Part shown: in pieces, positions 40,929 through 49,993 of the stretch
Layout of the letters: every line of letters starts with the position of its first letter
Numbering within the stretch: position 1 is the first letter of the stretch
NCBI GenBank assembly: GCA_021802985.1
Contig: JAJZQW010000010.1
Coordinates: 1-51,560, forward strand
Direction of reading: 5' to 3'
Length of the DNA stretch: 51,560 nucleotides
Source of the DNA: Acidobacteriota bacterium
Lineage (GTDB): Bacteria > Acidobacteriota > Holophagae > Holophagales > Holophagaceae
Position numbers and translations under genes: made by a program
The notes under the pieces: model-generated
The model's input: only the letters and a program-made list of their open reading frames with translations
The model's database searches: none
Told to the model about the DNA's origin: nothing

Positions 40929-41672
40929 ATGGACCCTGGATACTATGTCGCCGCAGGCAGCCTGAAGGCACGGTCCTTCCAGCTGGATGTGGTCTCGAAC
41001 AACCTGGCCAATGCCTCGACGGTGGGCTACAAGGCCGACCAGCCCTTCTTCGCCATCTTCAATAAGGCCGGCGCCAGCGGCCGGGGCCTGCCGCTCACGC
41101 CCTATGTGAACGACGGCGTGGTCTTCGGCGAGACCGGCGTCGTGTTCGAGCAGGGTTCGCTCCGGGCCACGGGCCGCCCCTTGGACCTGGCCATCGAGGG
41201 CAACGCCTTCTTCACCGTCCGCACGGCCCAGGGGGACCAGGTCACCCGGGACGGGCGCTTCCAGATGGGCGCCGATGGGCAGATCCAGGCCATGGATGGG
41301 TCTCCCATCCTGGGCAAAAATGGCCAACCGATTATGGTCGATCCCAAGAAGGGCGACCTCACCATTGCCGCCGATGGCACCGTCCAGCAGGGCAACCAGG
41401 CCCTGGGGCAGTTGGCCCTGACAGCTTATGAGAAACCCGGATCCCTGAAGCGGACCGGCGCCCTGCGCTTCGATCCCACCGGGCAGGCCTCGGCCCCCGT
41501 GAAGGCCACCGTGACCCAGGGCCATGTGGAGGCCAGCACCGTGGACACGGGCTCGGCCATGGTCGAGATGATCCGTCTGAACCGGCTCTTCGAAATGAGC
41601 CAGAAGGTGGCCTCCACCATCAGCTACGACCTGGATTCCCGCTCCATCAACGACGTCGCCATCAGCAAGTGA
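40929..41672 (+). CDS. flgF: Flagellar proximal rod protein FlgF
   Basis: A 247-residue rod protein exported by the flagellar type III system. The conserved rod N-terminus is AAGSLKARSFQLDVVSNNLA then TVGYKAD (near residues 31-37). The central domain contains LDLAIEGNAFFTVRT near 88. The C-terminal helix is VDTGSAMVEMIRLNRLFEMS. It precedes flgG by 37 bases, the standard order. Confidence 0.92.
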   Translation: MDPGYYVAAGSLKARSFQLDVVSNNLANASTVGYKADQPFFAIFNKAGASGRGLPLTPYVNDGVVFGETGVVFEQGSLRATGRPLDLAIEGNAFFTVRTAQGDQVTRDGRFQMGADGQIQAMDGSPILGKNGQPIMVDPKKGDLTIAADGTVQQGNQALGQLALTAYEKPGSLKRTGALRFDPTGQASAPVKATVTQGHVEASTVDTGSAMVEMIRLNRLFEMSQKVASTISYDLDSRSINDVAISK

Positions 41673-41709
41673 TCGACCCTCCCGCCCCTGTCCACCCAAG
41701 GAGTTCCCC

Positions 41710-42498
41710 ATGATGCGTGCGCTCTGGTCGGCCGCAGCCGGCATGGCGGTCCAGCAGTTCAACATGGACGCCATCTCCAACAACCTCGCCAACGTGAACA
41801 CCACCGGCTACAAGAAGGGCCGGGCGGAGTTCCAGGATCTTCTCTACCAGACGGTCAATCTGGCCGGCACGAGCTCCAGCACAAGCACCACCATCCCCGC
41901 CGGCATCCAGCTCGGCCATGGCGCCAAGCTGCAGAGCGTGGTCCACGACTACAGCACGGGCAGCCTGAAGCAGACGGGCAACCGCTTCGATCTGGCCATT
42001 GAGGGAGATGGCTTCTTCCGGGTGACCCAGCCCGATGGGACGCTGGCCTACACCCGGGATGGCAGCTTTTCCACAGATCAGAACGGCTCCCTGGTGAACG
42101 CCGCGGGCAACACGCTGGATCCCCAGATCACCATCCCCCAGGACGCCCTGAGCGTCACCATCGCGGCGGATGGCACCGTGACCGTGACCCAGCCCGGCCA
42201 GACCCAGCCTCAGCAGGTGGGTCAGATCACCCTGTCGCATTTCGTGAACCCCTCGGGCCTGAATCAGCTGGGCCGCAACCTCGTGCAGCCCACCCTGGCC
42301 AGCGGCGATGCCATCGATGGCACCCCGGGCACGGATGGCATGGGCACCATCAACCAGGGTTTCCTGGAGGTCTCCAACGTGGATGTGGCCGAGGAGATGG
42401 TGAACATGATCATCGGCCAGCGGGCCTATGAGGCGAACTCCAAGACCATCCAGACCGTGGACAACATGCTGAGCCTGCTGAACCAGCTGAAGCGGTGA
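41710..42498 (+). CDS. flgG: Flagellar distal rod protein FlgG
   Basis: A 262-residue protein, the length expected of FlgG. It has MMRALWSAAAGM, then ISNNLANVNTTGYKKGRAEF near residues 21-40, the central RFDLAIEGDGFFRVT near 93, and the C-terminal FLEVSNVDVAEEMVNMIIGQ and AYEANSKTIQTVDNML. AAGGAG lies five bases before the ATG. It builds the driveshaft between the proximal rod and the hook. flgA follows four bases after its stop. Confidence 0.95.
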   Translation: MMRALWSAAAGMAVQQFNMDAISNNLANVNTTGYKKGRAEFQDLLYQTVNLAGTSSSTSTTIPAGIQLGHGAKLQSVVHDYSTGSLKQTGNRFDLAIEGDGFFRVTQPDGTLAYTRDGSFSTDQNGSLVNAAGNTLDPQITIPQDALSVTIAADGTVTVTQPGQTQPQQVGQITLSHFVNPSGLNQLGRNLVQPTLASGDAIDGTPGTDGMGTINQGFLEVSNVDVAEEMVNMIIGQRAYEANSKTIQTVDNMLSLLNQLKR

Positions 42499-42502
42499 TC
42501 CC

Positions 42503-43237
42503 ATGCGAATCCTGCCCCTCCTCCTGACGGCGGCCCTGGCCTGGGGCCAGACACCGGTCCCGACCAAACCGCAGGGATCGGCCAAACCGAAGGTCCAGGC
42601 GGCCTCCCCCGAAACCCCTGCGGAGCGGCTGATGGACACGGCCCTGGCCTTCGCCCAGAAAGAGGCCGAGATCACCGGCGGCACCCATCGCTTCAAGGTG
42701 GCCCAGCCCCCCCAACTGCCCCTGCTGCCGCCCGGCCACCTGACCTTCGAGGCCTCCCACTTGAGCAAGCGCGATCCGGTGGGGCGCTTTTTCGTGGTGG
42801 TGGCTGCGAAGGTGAACGACCAGCGGGTCGCCATGATCCGGGTGGACCTGGATGGGACCTGGGTGGGCCAGGTGCTCCGTGCCCGCCAGGACCTGGCCCG
42901 GAAGACCGAGCTGACCATGAACCAATTGGAATCCAGCCCCTTCGAGGGCGTGCCCCCGGAGGGCGCCCTGACGGAGCTCCCCCCAGGCCAGCGCCTGCGC
43001 GGTCCCCTATCCGAGGGAAGGATCCTCACCCGCAGCGACCTCGAACCCATCCCGCTGGTGCAGTCCGGGGACCGGGTGCGCCTCTCCTCCACCGACGATG
43101 CCCTGAGCATCTCGGTGGACACGGTGGCCCGGAGCCGGGGGGGCCTGGGCGACCATGTGCGGCTGGAGGCCCCGGGGTCGCGCCGGACCGTGATGGCCGT
43201 GGTGACGGGGCCCGGGGAGGCGCGCCTGGAGAATTAA
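42503..43237 (+). CDS. flgA: Flagellar P-ring assembly chaperone FlgA
   Basis: A 244-residue periplasmic protein with a signal peptide (MRILPLLLTAALAWGQ). The SAF-type C-terminal domain is seen in LPPGQRLRGPLSEGRILTRS (residues 160-179 approx.), LVQSGDRVRLSS and DHVRLEAPGSRRTVMAVVTG. FlgA escorts FlgI during P-ring building. flgH and flgI would usually follow but are not here. Confidence 0.87.
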   Translation: MRILPLLLTAALAWGQTPVPTKPQGSAKPKVQAASPETPAERLMDTALAFAQKEAEITGGTHRFKVAQPPQLPLLPPGHLTFEASHLSKRDPVGRFFVVVAAKVNDQRVAMIRVDLDGTWVGQVLRARQDLARKTELTMNQLESSPFEGVPPEGALTELPPGQRLRGPLSEGRILTRSDLEPIPLVQSGDRVRLSSTDDALSISVDTVARSRGGLGDHVRLEAPGSRRTVMAVVTGPGEARLEN

Positions 43238-43294
43238 GTCCTGGCTGCCTCCGCGGTTCGATCGTACCCTGGACCCTTGCGCGAGGAGGAGCCC

Positions 43295-43648
43295 ATGGCT
43301 CACGAAGGCCACGAACACGGACCGGACTGCAACCACGACCACGACCATGACGACTCCTTCGAGATCGAAGTCGTAGAGCTGGAAGACGAGAACGGCGAAA
43401 AGGAAGAGTTCGCCATCCTCGAGGAGCTGGACTTCGAGGACCGCCGCTTTGCGATCCTCGCGCCCCTGGCCGAGCTGCAGGCCCAGGAGGAGGGCACCGC
43501 CGATCCCGAGGCCGGCCTCTCCCTGGAGATCTTCGAAGTGAAGGACGACATGTTCACCCCGCTCGAGGACGAGGCCGTGGCCGAGCGCCTGATGGCCCAC
43601 CTGGACGCCCAGGAAGCCAAGCTCAAGGCCGAGGAAGAGAAGGACTGA
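43295..43648 (+). CDS. DUF1292-like acidic protein with His-rich N-terminus
   Basis: A 117-residue protein. Residues 3-20 are a histidine cluster (HEGHEHGPDCNHDHDHDD) with one cysteine, likely to bind metal. The rest matches DUF1292: FEIEVVELEDENGEKEEFAI, RRFAILAPLAELQAQEEG, then FEVKDDMFTPLEDEAVAERL. The ATG has GAGGAGGAG upstream; an in-frame TTG 18 bases earlier is ignored. Function of the family is unknown. It ends seven bases before aspA. Confidence 0.82.
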   Translation: MAHEGHEHGPDCNHDHDHDDSFEIEVVELEDENGEKEEFAILEELDFEDRRFAILAPLAELQAQEEGTADPEAGLSLEIFEVKDDMFTPLEDEAVAERLMAHLDAQEAKLKAEEEKD

Positions 43649-43655
43649 ACCCGGC

Positions 43656-45080
43656 ATGAGCAAGAACGCCACCCAGAACTCAGACGTCCGCATCGAGCAG
43701 GATCTGCTCGGCGAGCGGGCCGTTCCGACCGAGGCCTACTACGGCGTGCAGACTGCGCGGGCCATCGACAACTTCCACATCTCCGGCGTGCCCCTCTACC
43801 ATTACCCCGAACTCATCAAGGCCAACGCCATGGTGAAGCTTGCCGCGGCCCGTGCGAACCGTGATTGCGGCCTGCTGACGGACGAGATCCTGAGGGGCAT
43901 CACCGGGGCCTGCGAGGAGCTCATCGCCGGCCAGCTGCACGAACAGTTCCCCCTGGACGTGTTCCAGGGCGGGGCCGGGACCTCCACCAACATGAATGCC
44001 AACGAGGTGATCGCCAACCGCGGTCTGGAGATCCTGGGCCACCGCAGGGGCGAGTACGAGTTCTGCGATCCCCATAACCACGTCAACTGCAGCCAGAGCA
44101 CCAACGACGCCTACCCCTCCGCCCTGAAGCTGGCCATGGCCCTGGCCAACCGCGAGCTGGTGGCTGAAATGGCCGGCTTGGTGGCGGATCTGCGGGCCAA
44201 GGGCGCCGAATTCCGACACATTGTCAAGATGGGGCGCACTCAGTTGCAGGACGCCGTTCCCATGACCCTGGGCCAGGAATTCGATGCCTGGGCCGCCAGC
44301 CTGCACAACGAGATGGAAGCCCTCAGCCAGATGAGCACCCTGCTGCTCACGGTGAACATGGGCGGCACCGCCATCGGGACCGGCCTGAACGCCCCCGAAG
44401 GCTATCCCCAGCGCTGCGTGGTCCACATGGTCCAGATCACGGGCATGCCCATCCGCCTGGCCACCAACCTCATCGAGGCCACCCAGGACACCCAGCCCTT
44501 CGTGATCTACAGCGCCGGCATGAAGAGCCTGGCCATCAAGCTGAGCAAGATCTGCAACGACCTCCGCCTGCTCAGCAGCGGCCCCCGCTGCGGCCTCCAC
44601 GAGATCAACCTGCCCCCCATGCAGCCCGGCAGCAGCATCATGCCCGGCAAGGTGAACCCGGTGATTCCCGAGGTGGTGAACCAGGTCTGCTTCCGCGTCA
44701 TCGGCAATGATCTCACCGTGACCATGGCCGCCGAGGCTGGCCAGCTCCAGCTCAACGTGATGGAACCCGTCATCGGCCTGGCCATCCTGGAAAGCATCAA
44801 GCTCTTCCGGAATGCCGCCCGGACCCTTCGCCAGAACTGCATCCAGGGCATCACCGCCAACGAGGAACGCTGCCGCCTGGGCGTGGAGCACAGCATCGGT
44901 GTGGTGACGGCCCTCAACCCCTACCTGGGCTACGACATCTGCACGGACCTGGCGACCGAGGCCCTGCGCAGCAACCGGGGCATCGTGGAGCTGGTGCGGG
45001 AGCGCAAGCTGCTCACCGAGGACCAGATCCGCGACATCCTCAATCCCGAGCGGATGCTGGGGCCCATGCGGCGGATCTGA
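43656..45080 (+). CDS. aspA: Aspartate ammonia-lyase
   Basis: A 474-residue cytoplasmic tetrameric lyase that turns L-aspartate into fumarate and ammonia. Sequence is of the aspartase/fumarase family: GGAGTSTNMNANEV near residues 109-122, HVNCSQSTNDAYPSA near 142, RTQLQDAVPMTLGQEF near 193-208 and the signature loop GSSIMPGKVNPVIPEV near 326-341. The QLQDAVP and QLQLNVMEPVI features favour aspartase over fumarase C. Along with nadB it draws on aspartate. The aconitase-like gene follows after 17 bases. Confidence 0.92.
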   Translation: MSKNATQNSDVRIEQDLLGERAVPTEAYYGVQTARAIDNFHISGVPLYHYPELIKANAMVKLAAARANRDCGLLTDEILRGITGACEELIAGQLHEQFPLDVFQGGAGTSTNMNANEVIANRGLEILGHRRGEYEFCDPHNHVNCSQSTNDAYPSALKLAMALANRELVAEMAGLVADLRAKGAEFRHIVKMGRTQLQDAVPMTLGQEFDAWAASLHNEMEALSQMSTLLLTVNMGGTAIGTGLNAPEGYPQRCVVHMVQITGMPIRLATNLIEATQDTQPFVIYSAGMKSLAIKLSKICNDLRLLSSGPRCGLHEINLPPMQPGSSIMPGKVNPVIPEVVNQVCFRVIGNDLTVTMAAEAGQLQLNVMEPVIGLAILESIKLFRNAARTLRQNCIQGITANEERCRLGVEHSIGVVTALNPYLGYDICTDLATEALRSNRGIVELVRERKLLTEDQIRDILNPERMLGPMRRI

Positions 45081-45097
45081 CCTCGTATCCTGGAAGG

Positions 45098-47044
45098 ATG
45101 CTGCCAGACCGGATCCACTTCGAGGGACGCGTGCTCTTCCTGTCGGAGGACGCGGAGAAGGTCCGCCGGCAACTGGCGGGTGAAGACCTTGAGCCCGGCG
45201 AGGCCCTGCCGCTGCGGGACCAGATCAGCACCGACGAGATCACACCGGCCTGGATCTGCTACCACTACGACGAGAAGCTGGGCGAGTTCCCCTACCTGGG
45301 CCTGAAGTGCGGCGAGGCGTTCCCGGTGAAGGCCGGCGCCGTGCGGGCGGGAAGCTTCGCCGTGAGCGTGGCGGGGAAGCGGCGGGGCAAGGGCAGCAGC
45401 CGCGAGGCCAGCCCCTACGCCGAGTGGTGCGCGGGCCTCCGGCTGGTGATCGCCGAGAGCTTCGAGCGCATCTACCGCCAGAACTGCCAGAACCTGGGCC
45501 TGCTCACCAGCACCGACCTGGGCCTGGTGGCCCGTATCCGGGGCGGCGAGGCCATTCCGCTCGCCGAATTCACCGAGGGCCTGGATCCCATTACCGCGGG
45601 CCTGGTGCGCCAGGGAGGGCTCTTCGCCTACAACGCCGCCCGACTGCGCGGCGAAGAAACGCCCCCACCGCCCGGGTCGGGACTCCAACCCATGACCTAC
45701 GCCGAGAAGATCCTGGCCCGGCACGCCGTGGTGGACGCCGCCGCGGGGCACCTCGGCCTGCCGTCGGTCCGGCCCGGGGATGGGCTTTTCGTGAAGGCGG
45801 ACTGGCGCTTCTCCCACGACTACGTGACGCCCATGGCAGCCAGCTTCCTGGAGAAGGCCCTGGGCCCGGACGTGGTTCTGCGGGATCCCGCCACCATCCT
45901 GGCTTTCCGCGACCACCTCACCTTCCTGCACCACAGCATGCGCGCTGAGCACCGGGCCCAGGGCCTGCTGGAGGTGGCCCAGCGCCTGAAGCCGGCCCAG
46001 GAGGCCTTCTGCGAACGCCACGGCATCCGCCTCCACGGCGAGCTTCCCGATGGCAACGGCAGCGAGGGCATCTGCCACGCGATCATGACCGAACGCTACG
46101 TTCTGCCGGGCCAGGTGGTGGTGGGCACGGATTCCCACACGCCCCACGCGGGGGCCCTGGGCTGCCTCGCGTTCGGGGTGGGCACCACGGACATCGCCGC
46201 CGCCTGGGTCACGGGTGATGTACGCGCGACCGTTCCGCCCACGATTCGCGTGCTCCTTTCGGGCCGCCTCCGCCCCGGCCTCTCCGCCAAGGATCTGGTG
46301 CTGCACCTGCTGGCGCAGCCCTTCATCCGGGAGGGCGGTGCGCTGGGTCATGTGGTGGAATACCAGGGTGAGGCGCTGACGGATCTCGATACCGATGAGC
46401 GGGCCACGCTCACGAACATGGCAGCGGAGATCGGTGGCTTCACGGGACTCATCGCACCGGATGCGGAGACCGTCCGCTTCGTGAAGGATCGGCGGGGTGT
46501 GGAGCTCCTGCTGGAGGACTGGATGCACGGTGATGCGGGGGCCAACTACGCCCACACCGTCGAGGTGGACTGTTCGGCCCTGGCCCCCATGCTGGCCCGG
46601 CCGGGAGACCCGGGGAATGGCCTCGCGCTGGCTGATCTCAAGGAGGAGGTCCCCATCCACATCGCCTACCTGGGCAGCTGCACGGGCGGCAAGCGCGAGG
46701 ATCTCCGCCGGGCCTACGAGGTGGTCAAGGAGGCTGCGGCGGCGGGTCGGCGCATTCCGAAGGACGTACAATTCTTCGTGCAGTGCGGCAGCGAGGAGGT
46801 GCGCCGCCACGCCGCAGAGCAGGGCTGGCTCGCGGCCTTCGAGGCCGTGGGGGCCGTGGTGCTGGGCAGTTCCTGTGGGGCCTGCATCAACGCGGGCCCG
46901 GGTGTTTCCACTCGGGCCGACCAGGTGACCATCAGCGCCATCAATCGCAACTTCCCGGGCCGCAGCGGTCCCGGCCAGATGTGGCTGGCCAGTCCCGCCA
47001 CCGTGGCCGCCAGCGCCCTCGCCGGACGCATCGTGGGCGCCTGA
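45098..47044 (+). CDS. Aconitase/isopropylmalate-dehydratase-family enzyme, swivel domain first
   Basis: A 648-residue iron-sulfur hydro-lyase in permuted order. The swivel (LeuD-like) domain is first, about residues 30-185: QISTDEITPAW, then RRGKGSSREASPYAEW near 90-105 and LVIAESFERIYRQNCQNLGL. The cluster-bearing LeuC-like domain follows (about 205-648), with VVGTDSHTPHAGALGCLAFG near 343-362 and the three cluster cysteines in YLGSCTGGK near 527 and SSCGACINAG near 590. Usual aconitases end with the swivel. Substrate is unknown: aconitate, isopropylmalate, homocitrate or methylcitrate are all possible. Its stop overlaps the next gene by one base. Confidence 0.87.
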   Translation: MLPDRIHFEGRVLFLSEDAEKVRRQLAGEDLEPGEALPLRDQISTDEITPAWICYHYDEKLGEFPYLGLKCGEAFPVKAGAVRAGSFAVSVAGKRRGKGSSREASPYAEWCAGLRLVIAESFERIYRQNCQNLGLLTSTDLGLVARIRGGEAIPLAEFTEGLDPITAGLVRQGGLFAYNAARLRGEETPPPPGSGLQPMTYAEKILARHAVVDAAAGHLGLPSVRPGDGLFVKADWRFSHDYVTPMAASFLEKALGPDVVLRDPATILAFRDHLTFLHHSMRAEHRAQGLLEVAQRLKPAQEAFCERHGIRLHGELPDGNGSEGICHAIMTERYVLPGQVVVGTDSHTPHAGALGCLAFGVGTTDIAAAWVTGDVRATVPPTIRVLLSGRLRPGLSAKDLVLHLLAQPFIREGGALGHVVEYQGEALTDLDTDERATLTNMAAEIGGFTGLIAPDAETVRFVKDRRGVELLLEDWMHGDAGANYAHTVEVDCSALAPMLARPGDPGNGLALADLKEEVPIHIAYLGSCTGGKREDLRRAYEVVKEAAAAGRRIPKDVQFFVQCGSEEVRRHAAEQGWLAAFEAVGAVVLGSSCGACINAGPGVSTRADQVTISAINRNFPGRSGPGQMWLASPATVAASALAGRIVGA

Positions 47045-48981
47045 TGGTGGACCCCGTCCTCGCCGCCCGCTACCGCGCCCTGCTGCTGGCGGGGCTCGAA
47101 CACCGGGGCGCGCCGGCACTGGATGCAAGGGGGCGCGTTCTCGTGGTGGATCCGGCGCGCCAGCGGCTGGGCCTGCTGGAGGACGGCCTCCTGGCCTTTG
47201 AAGCAGTCGTGTCCACGGCCCTGAACGGCCTGGGCTGCGAGGAGAACTCCTACCGCACGCCCACGGGCTGGCACCGCATCCATGCGCGCATCGGCGCCGA
47301 CGCGGAACCCGGCGCCGTCTTCCGCAACCGCACGGCCACGGGTGAGGTCTGGCGGGGCGAGGACCGGGAGGACGATCTCATCCTCACCCGCGTGCTCACG
47401 CTGGACGGCCTTGAAGTGGGCTGGAACCGCGGGCCCGGGCTGGATTCCCTGGCGCGGTATATCTACCTGCACGGCACCAACCGGGAGCAGGACCTGGGTC
47501 GACCGCTCTCCCATGGCTGTGTGCGGCTCTCCAACGCCGATGTGGCAGATCTCTTTGACCGCGTGACCGAAGGCGATCCCATGTTCATCGCGTCCGAGCC
47601 GCTGGAAGCGGGGTTGGGCCTCGGACGTCTCCACTTCGCGGGTGTCGCGGGCAGTGGCATGAGCGCCCTGGCGCAGTTCGTGGCCATGAAGGGTGGGCGG
47701 GCCAGCGGCAGCGATCGCAGTTTCGACCGGGGCCAGCGCCCCGGGGATCGCGCCAGGCTGGAGGGCCTGGGCATCGTCATCGCGCCCCAGGACGGCTCGG
47801 GCCTTCAGGGCGACTGCGCGGGGCTGGTGGTGTCCACGGCGGTGGAGGAGGAGGTTCCGGACGTGGCCGAGGCGCGGCGTCTGGGCGTACCCGTGCTGCA
47901 CCGCTCGGAGCTGCTGGCGCACCTGGTGGCGCGGTACCGCACCGTGGCCATCACCGGCACCAGCGGCAAGTCCAGCACCGTGGCCATGACCTTCGAGATC
48001 CTTCGAGACGCCGGGCGGGATCCCTCCGTCATCACGGGCGGTGAATTGGTGGCCCTGCAACGGGAGGGGCTCTGGGGCAACGCCTGGGCCGGGTCCTCGG
48101 ACCTGCTGGTCATCGAGGCCGACGAAAGCGACGGCTCCGTGGTGCGCTACCACCCGGCCGTGGGCGTCCTCCTCAACCTGCAGAAGGACCACAAGGACGT
48201 AGCCACGGTGGCGGCGCTGTTCCGCGCCTTCCGCGCCCAGATCCGCGAGACCTGCGTGGTGGGAGAGGCGGAGAACCTGCGGGAATTCGCTGAGGGTTCC
48301 CCGGTCTTCGGGTTCGGCCCGGGCGCGACCGTGCGCGCCGCAGACCTGGTCCTGGCTCCGAAGGGCACCTCCTTCAGCGTGGAGGGCGTGGCCTTCCACC
48401 TGCCGGTACCGGGCCGCCACAACGTGGAGAACGCACTGGCGGCCATCGCCGCCTGTCGGGCCCTGGACGTGCCGCTGGCGGCCATGGCGGCCCCCCTGGC
48501 CCGCTTCCAGGGGGTGGCGCGGCGCTTCCAGTCGCTGGGCACGCGGGGCGACATCACGGTGGTGGACGACTTCGGCCACAACCCGGCCAAGGTGGCGGCT
48601 TCCATCCGGGCGGCCCACCTGGGGACGGAGGCGACCGGTGGGCGCGTGCTGGCGGTCTTTCAGCCGCACGGCTTCGGACCGCTGAAGTTCCTCCGCGCGG
48701 ACTTCGTGGCGGCCTTCACGGCCGAACTTGCGCCACAGGACCACCTCTGGTTCCTGGAGGTGTTCTACGCGGGCGGCACGGCGACCCGGGACATCACCAG
48801 TGAGGACGTGGTGGCCGACCTCGTGGCGCAGGGTGTCGCCGCCGAATTCGCACCATCCCGGGAGTGGCTGGCGGCGCGGCTGGCCGCTGAAGCGAAGGCG
48901 GGCGACCTGATCCTCGTCATGGGGGCTCGGGATCCCTCTCTGACAGATCTGGCAAAGGCGCTCCTGGAGAGATTCGGATGA
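47044..48981 (+). CDS. YkuD (L,D-transpeptidase-fold) fused to Mpl/MurC-like Mur ligase
   Basis: A 645-residue fusion with no signal peptide, hence cytoplasmic. The YkuD domain (about residues 30-185) has YIYLHGTNREQDLGRPLSHG near 138-157 and catalytic Cys in HGCVRLSN near 159. The Mur ligase (about 195-645) has HFAGVAGSGMSALAQF near 198, ATP loop GTSGKSST near 306, VIEADESDGS near 357, GRHNVENALAAIAAC near 457 and VDDFGHNPAKV near 507. Mpl ligates recycled tripeptide to UDP-MurNAc. A cytoplasmic YkuD domain would fit an L,D-carboxypeptidase making that tripeptide. The start ATG is set by the overlap with the previous stop. Confidence 0.9.
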   Translation: MVDPVLAARYRALLLAGLEHRGAPALDARGRVLVVDPARQRLGLLEDGLLAFEAVVSTALNGLGCEENSYRTPTGWHRIHARIGADAEPGAVFRNRTATGEVWRGEDREDDLILTRVLTLDGLEVGWNRGPGLDSLARYIYLHGTNREQDLGRPLSHGCVRLSNADVADLFDRVTEGDPMFIASEPLEAGLGLGRLHFAGVAGSGMSALAQFVAMKGGRASGSDRSFDRGQRPGDRARLEGLGIVIAPQDGSGLQGDCAGLVVSTAVEEEVPDVAEARRLGVPVLHRSELLAHLVARYRTVAITGTSGKSSTVAMTFEILRDAGRDPSVITGGELVALQREGLWGNAWAGSSDLLVIEADESDGSVVRYHPAVGVLLNLQKDHKDVATVAALFRAFRAQIRETCVVGEAENLREFAEGSPVFGFGPGATVRAADLVLAPKGTSFSVEGVAFHLPVPGRHNVENALAAIAACRALDVPLAAMAAPLARFQGVARRFQSLGTRGDITVVDDFGHNPAKVAASIRAAHLGTEATGGRVLAVFQPHGFGPLKFLRADFVAAFTAELAPQDHLWFLEVFYAGGTATRDITSEDVVADLVAQGVAAEFAPSREWLAARLAAEAKAGDLILVMGARDPSLTDLAKALLERFG

Positions 48982-49089
48982 CAGGACGGACAGAACCCCG
49001 ATTTCCCGGGAATCCGTGGTCCTGATCTGCATTCATCGGCATTCATCTGGGGTTGATCTTTTCTTCATCTCTCCCGCTAATCTCAGGGC

Positions 49090-49875
49090 ATGAAGCCGAC
49101 CACCCTCCGCGCTGTCATGGCCGCGCTCCGCAAGCCGGAGACGGGCTGCCCCTGGGATCTGAAGCAGGACCACCAGAGCCTGGCCCGCTACCTGCGCGAG
49201 GAGGCGGCGGAGGTGCTGGACGCGCTGGCGGCCCACGTTCCCGGGGATGCGGCCCGGGAGGCCCACCTCTGCGAGGAGCTGGGCGACCTCTGGCTGCAGA
49301 TCGCCTTCCACGCCCAGCTGGCGGCGGACCGGGGCGCCTGGGACCTGCACGATGTGGAGGCCGCCATCGTGGAAAAGCTGGTGCGGCGCCATCCCCATGT
49401 CTTCGCGGAGGTGGCCGTGGCGAACGCGGAAGAGGTGCTCACGAACTGGGCCGCCATCAAGCGCGAGGAGAAAGGTCTGCATGAGGAGGAACCGCGGCTG
49501 CTGGAGGGCATTCCCGCCTCGCTCTCGCCCCTGGAGGAGGCCCTGGAGATCGGCCGCCGCTGCGCCAAGGTGGGCTTCGAGTGGCCAGATCTGGAAGGCG
49601 TGCTGGACAAGGTGAAGGAGGAGATCGCCGAGCTGCAGGCGGAGAGCGAACCCGCACGGGTGGAAGCGGAGTTCGGCGACGTGCTCTTCAGCCTCATGCA
49701 GTGGGCCCGCAAGAAGGGTGTGGATCCCGACACGGCGCTGCGCCGGCAGATGGTCCGCTTCCGGGGGCGCTTCAATTACGTGGAGGACGATGCCCGAGCC
49801 GCCGGCGGTTGGGAGCGGCGTGACCTGGATCAAATGGAAGCCGCCTGGCAGGCGGCGAAGAAGGTGGCGCCATGA
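49090..49875 (+). CDS. mazG: Nucleoside triphosphate pyrophosphohydrolase MazG
   Basis: A 261-residue all-alpha NTP pyrophosphatase with two MazG domains. The first has CPWDLKQDHQSLARYLREEA near residues 19-38 and the metal-binding EELGDLWLQIAFHAQL near 63-78. The second, C-terminal, has KEEIAELQAE and EFGDVLFSLMQWARK near 196-210. It removes unusual nucleotides and dampens stress signals in E. coli. The stop overlaps a short downstream frame by ATGA. Confidence 0.93.
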   Translation: MKPTTLRAVMAALRKPETGCPWDLKQDHQSLARYLREEAAEVLDALAAHVPGDAAREAHLCEELGDLWLQIAFHAQLAADRGAWDLHDVEAAIVEKLVRRHPHVFAEVAVANAEEVLTNWAAIKREEKGLHEEEPRLLEGIPASLSPLEEALEIGRRCAKVGFEWPDLEGVLDKVKEEIAELQAESEPARVEAEFGDVLFSLMQWARKKGVDPDTALRRQMVRFRGRFNYVEDDARAAGGWERRDLDQMEAAWQAAKKVAP

Positions 49876-49979
49876 CCCTCCCGCTCCTGCTGGCTACTCG
49901 GTCAACTGGGAATCCGCCCCCCCCGGGCGTCCTGGTCTTCACGGCGGATCCCATGGCAACGGCCATCCGACCGCGCTGA
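49872..49979 (+). CDS. 35-residue frame after mazG, possibly an RdgB-like stub
   Basis: An ATGA-coupled frame opening MTLPLLLATRSTGNPPPPG. The LLLATRSTGN start resembles the LATRNxGK opening of RdgB/HAM1 ITP/XTP pyrophosphatases, which often neighbour mazG functionally, but the rest does not. It may be a remnant or a leader for aroDE, which starts 14 bases later. Weak. Confidence 0.3.
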   Translation: MTLPLLLATRSTGNPPPPGVLVFTADPMATAIRPR

Positions 49980-49993
49980 ACCCGGACCCCGCC

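Noticed and set aside
44930-47128. Long minus-strand open frame over the aconitase-like gene
   Set aside because: It is a shadow of a gene with intact iron-sulfur motifs; the product is His/Gly/Arg-rich without domains.
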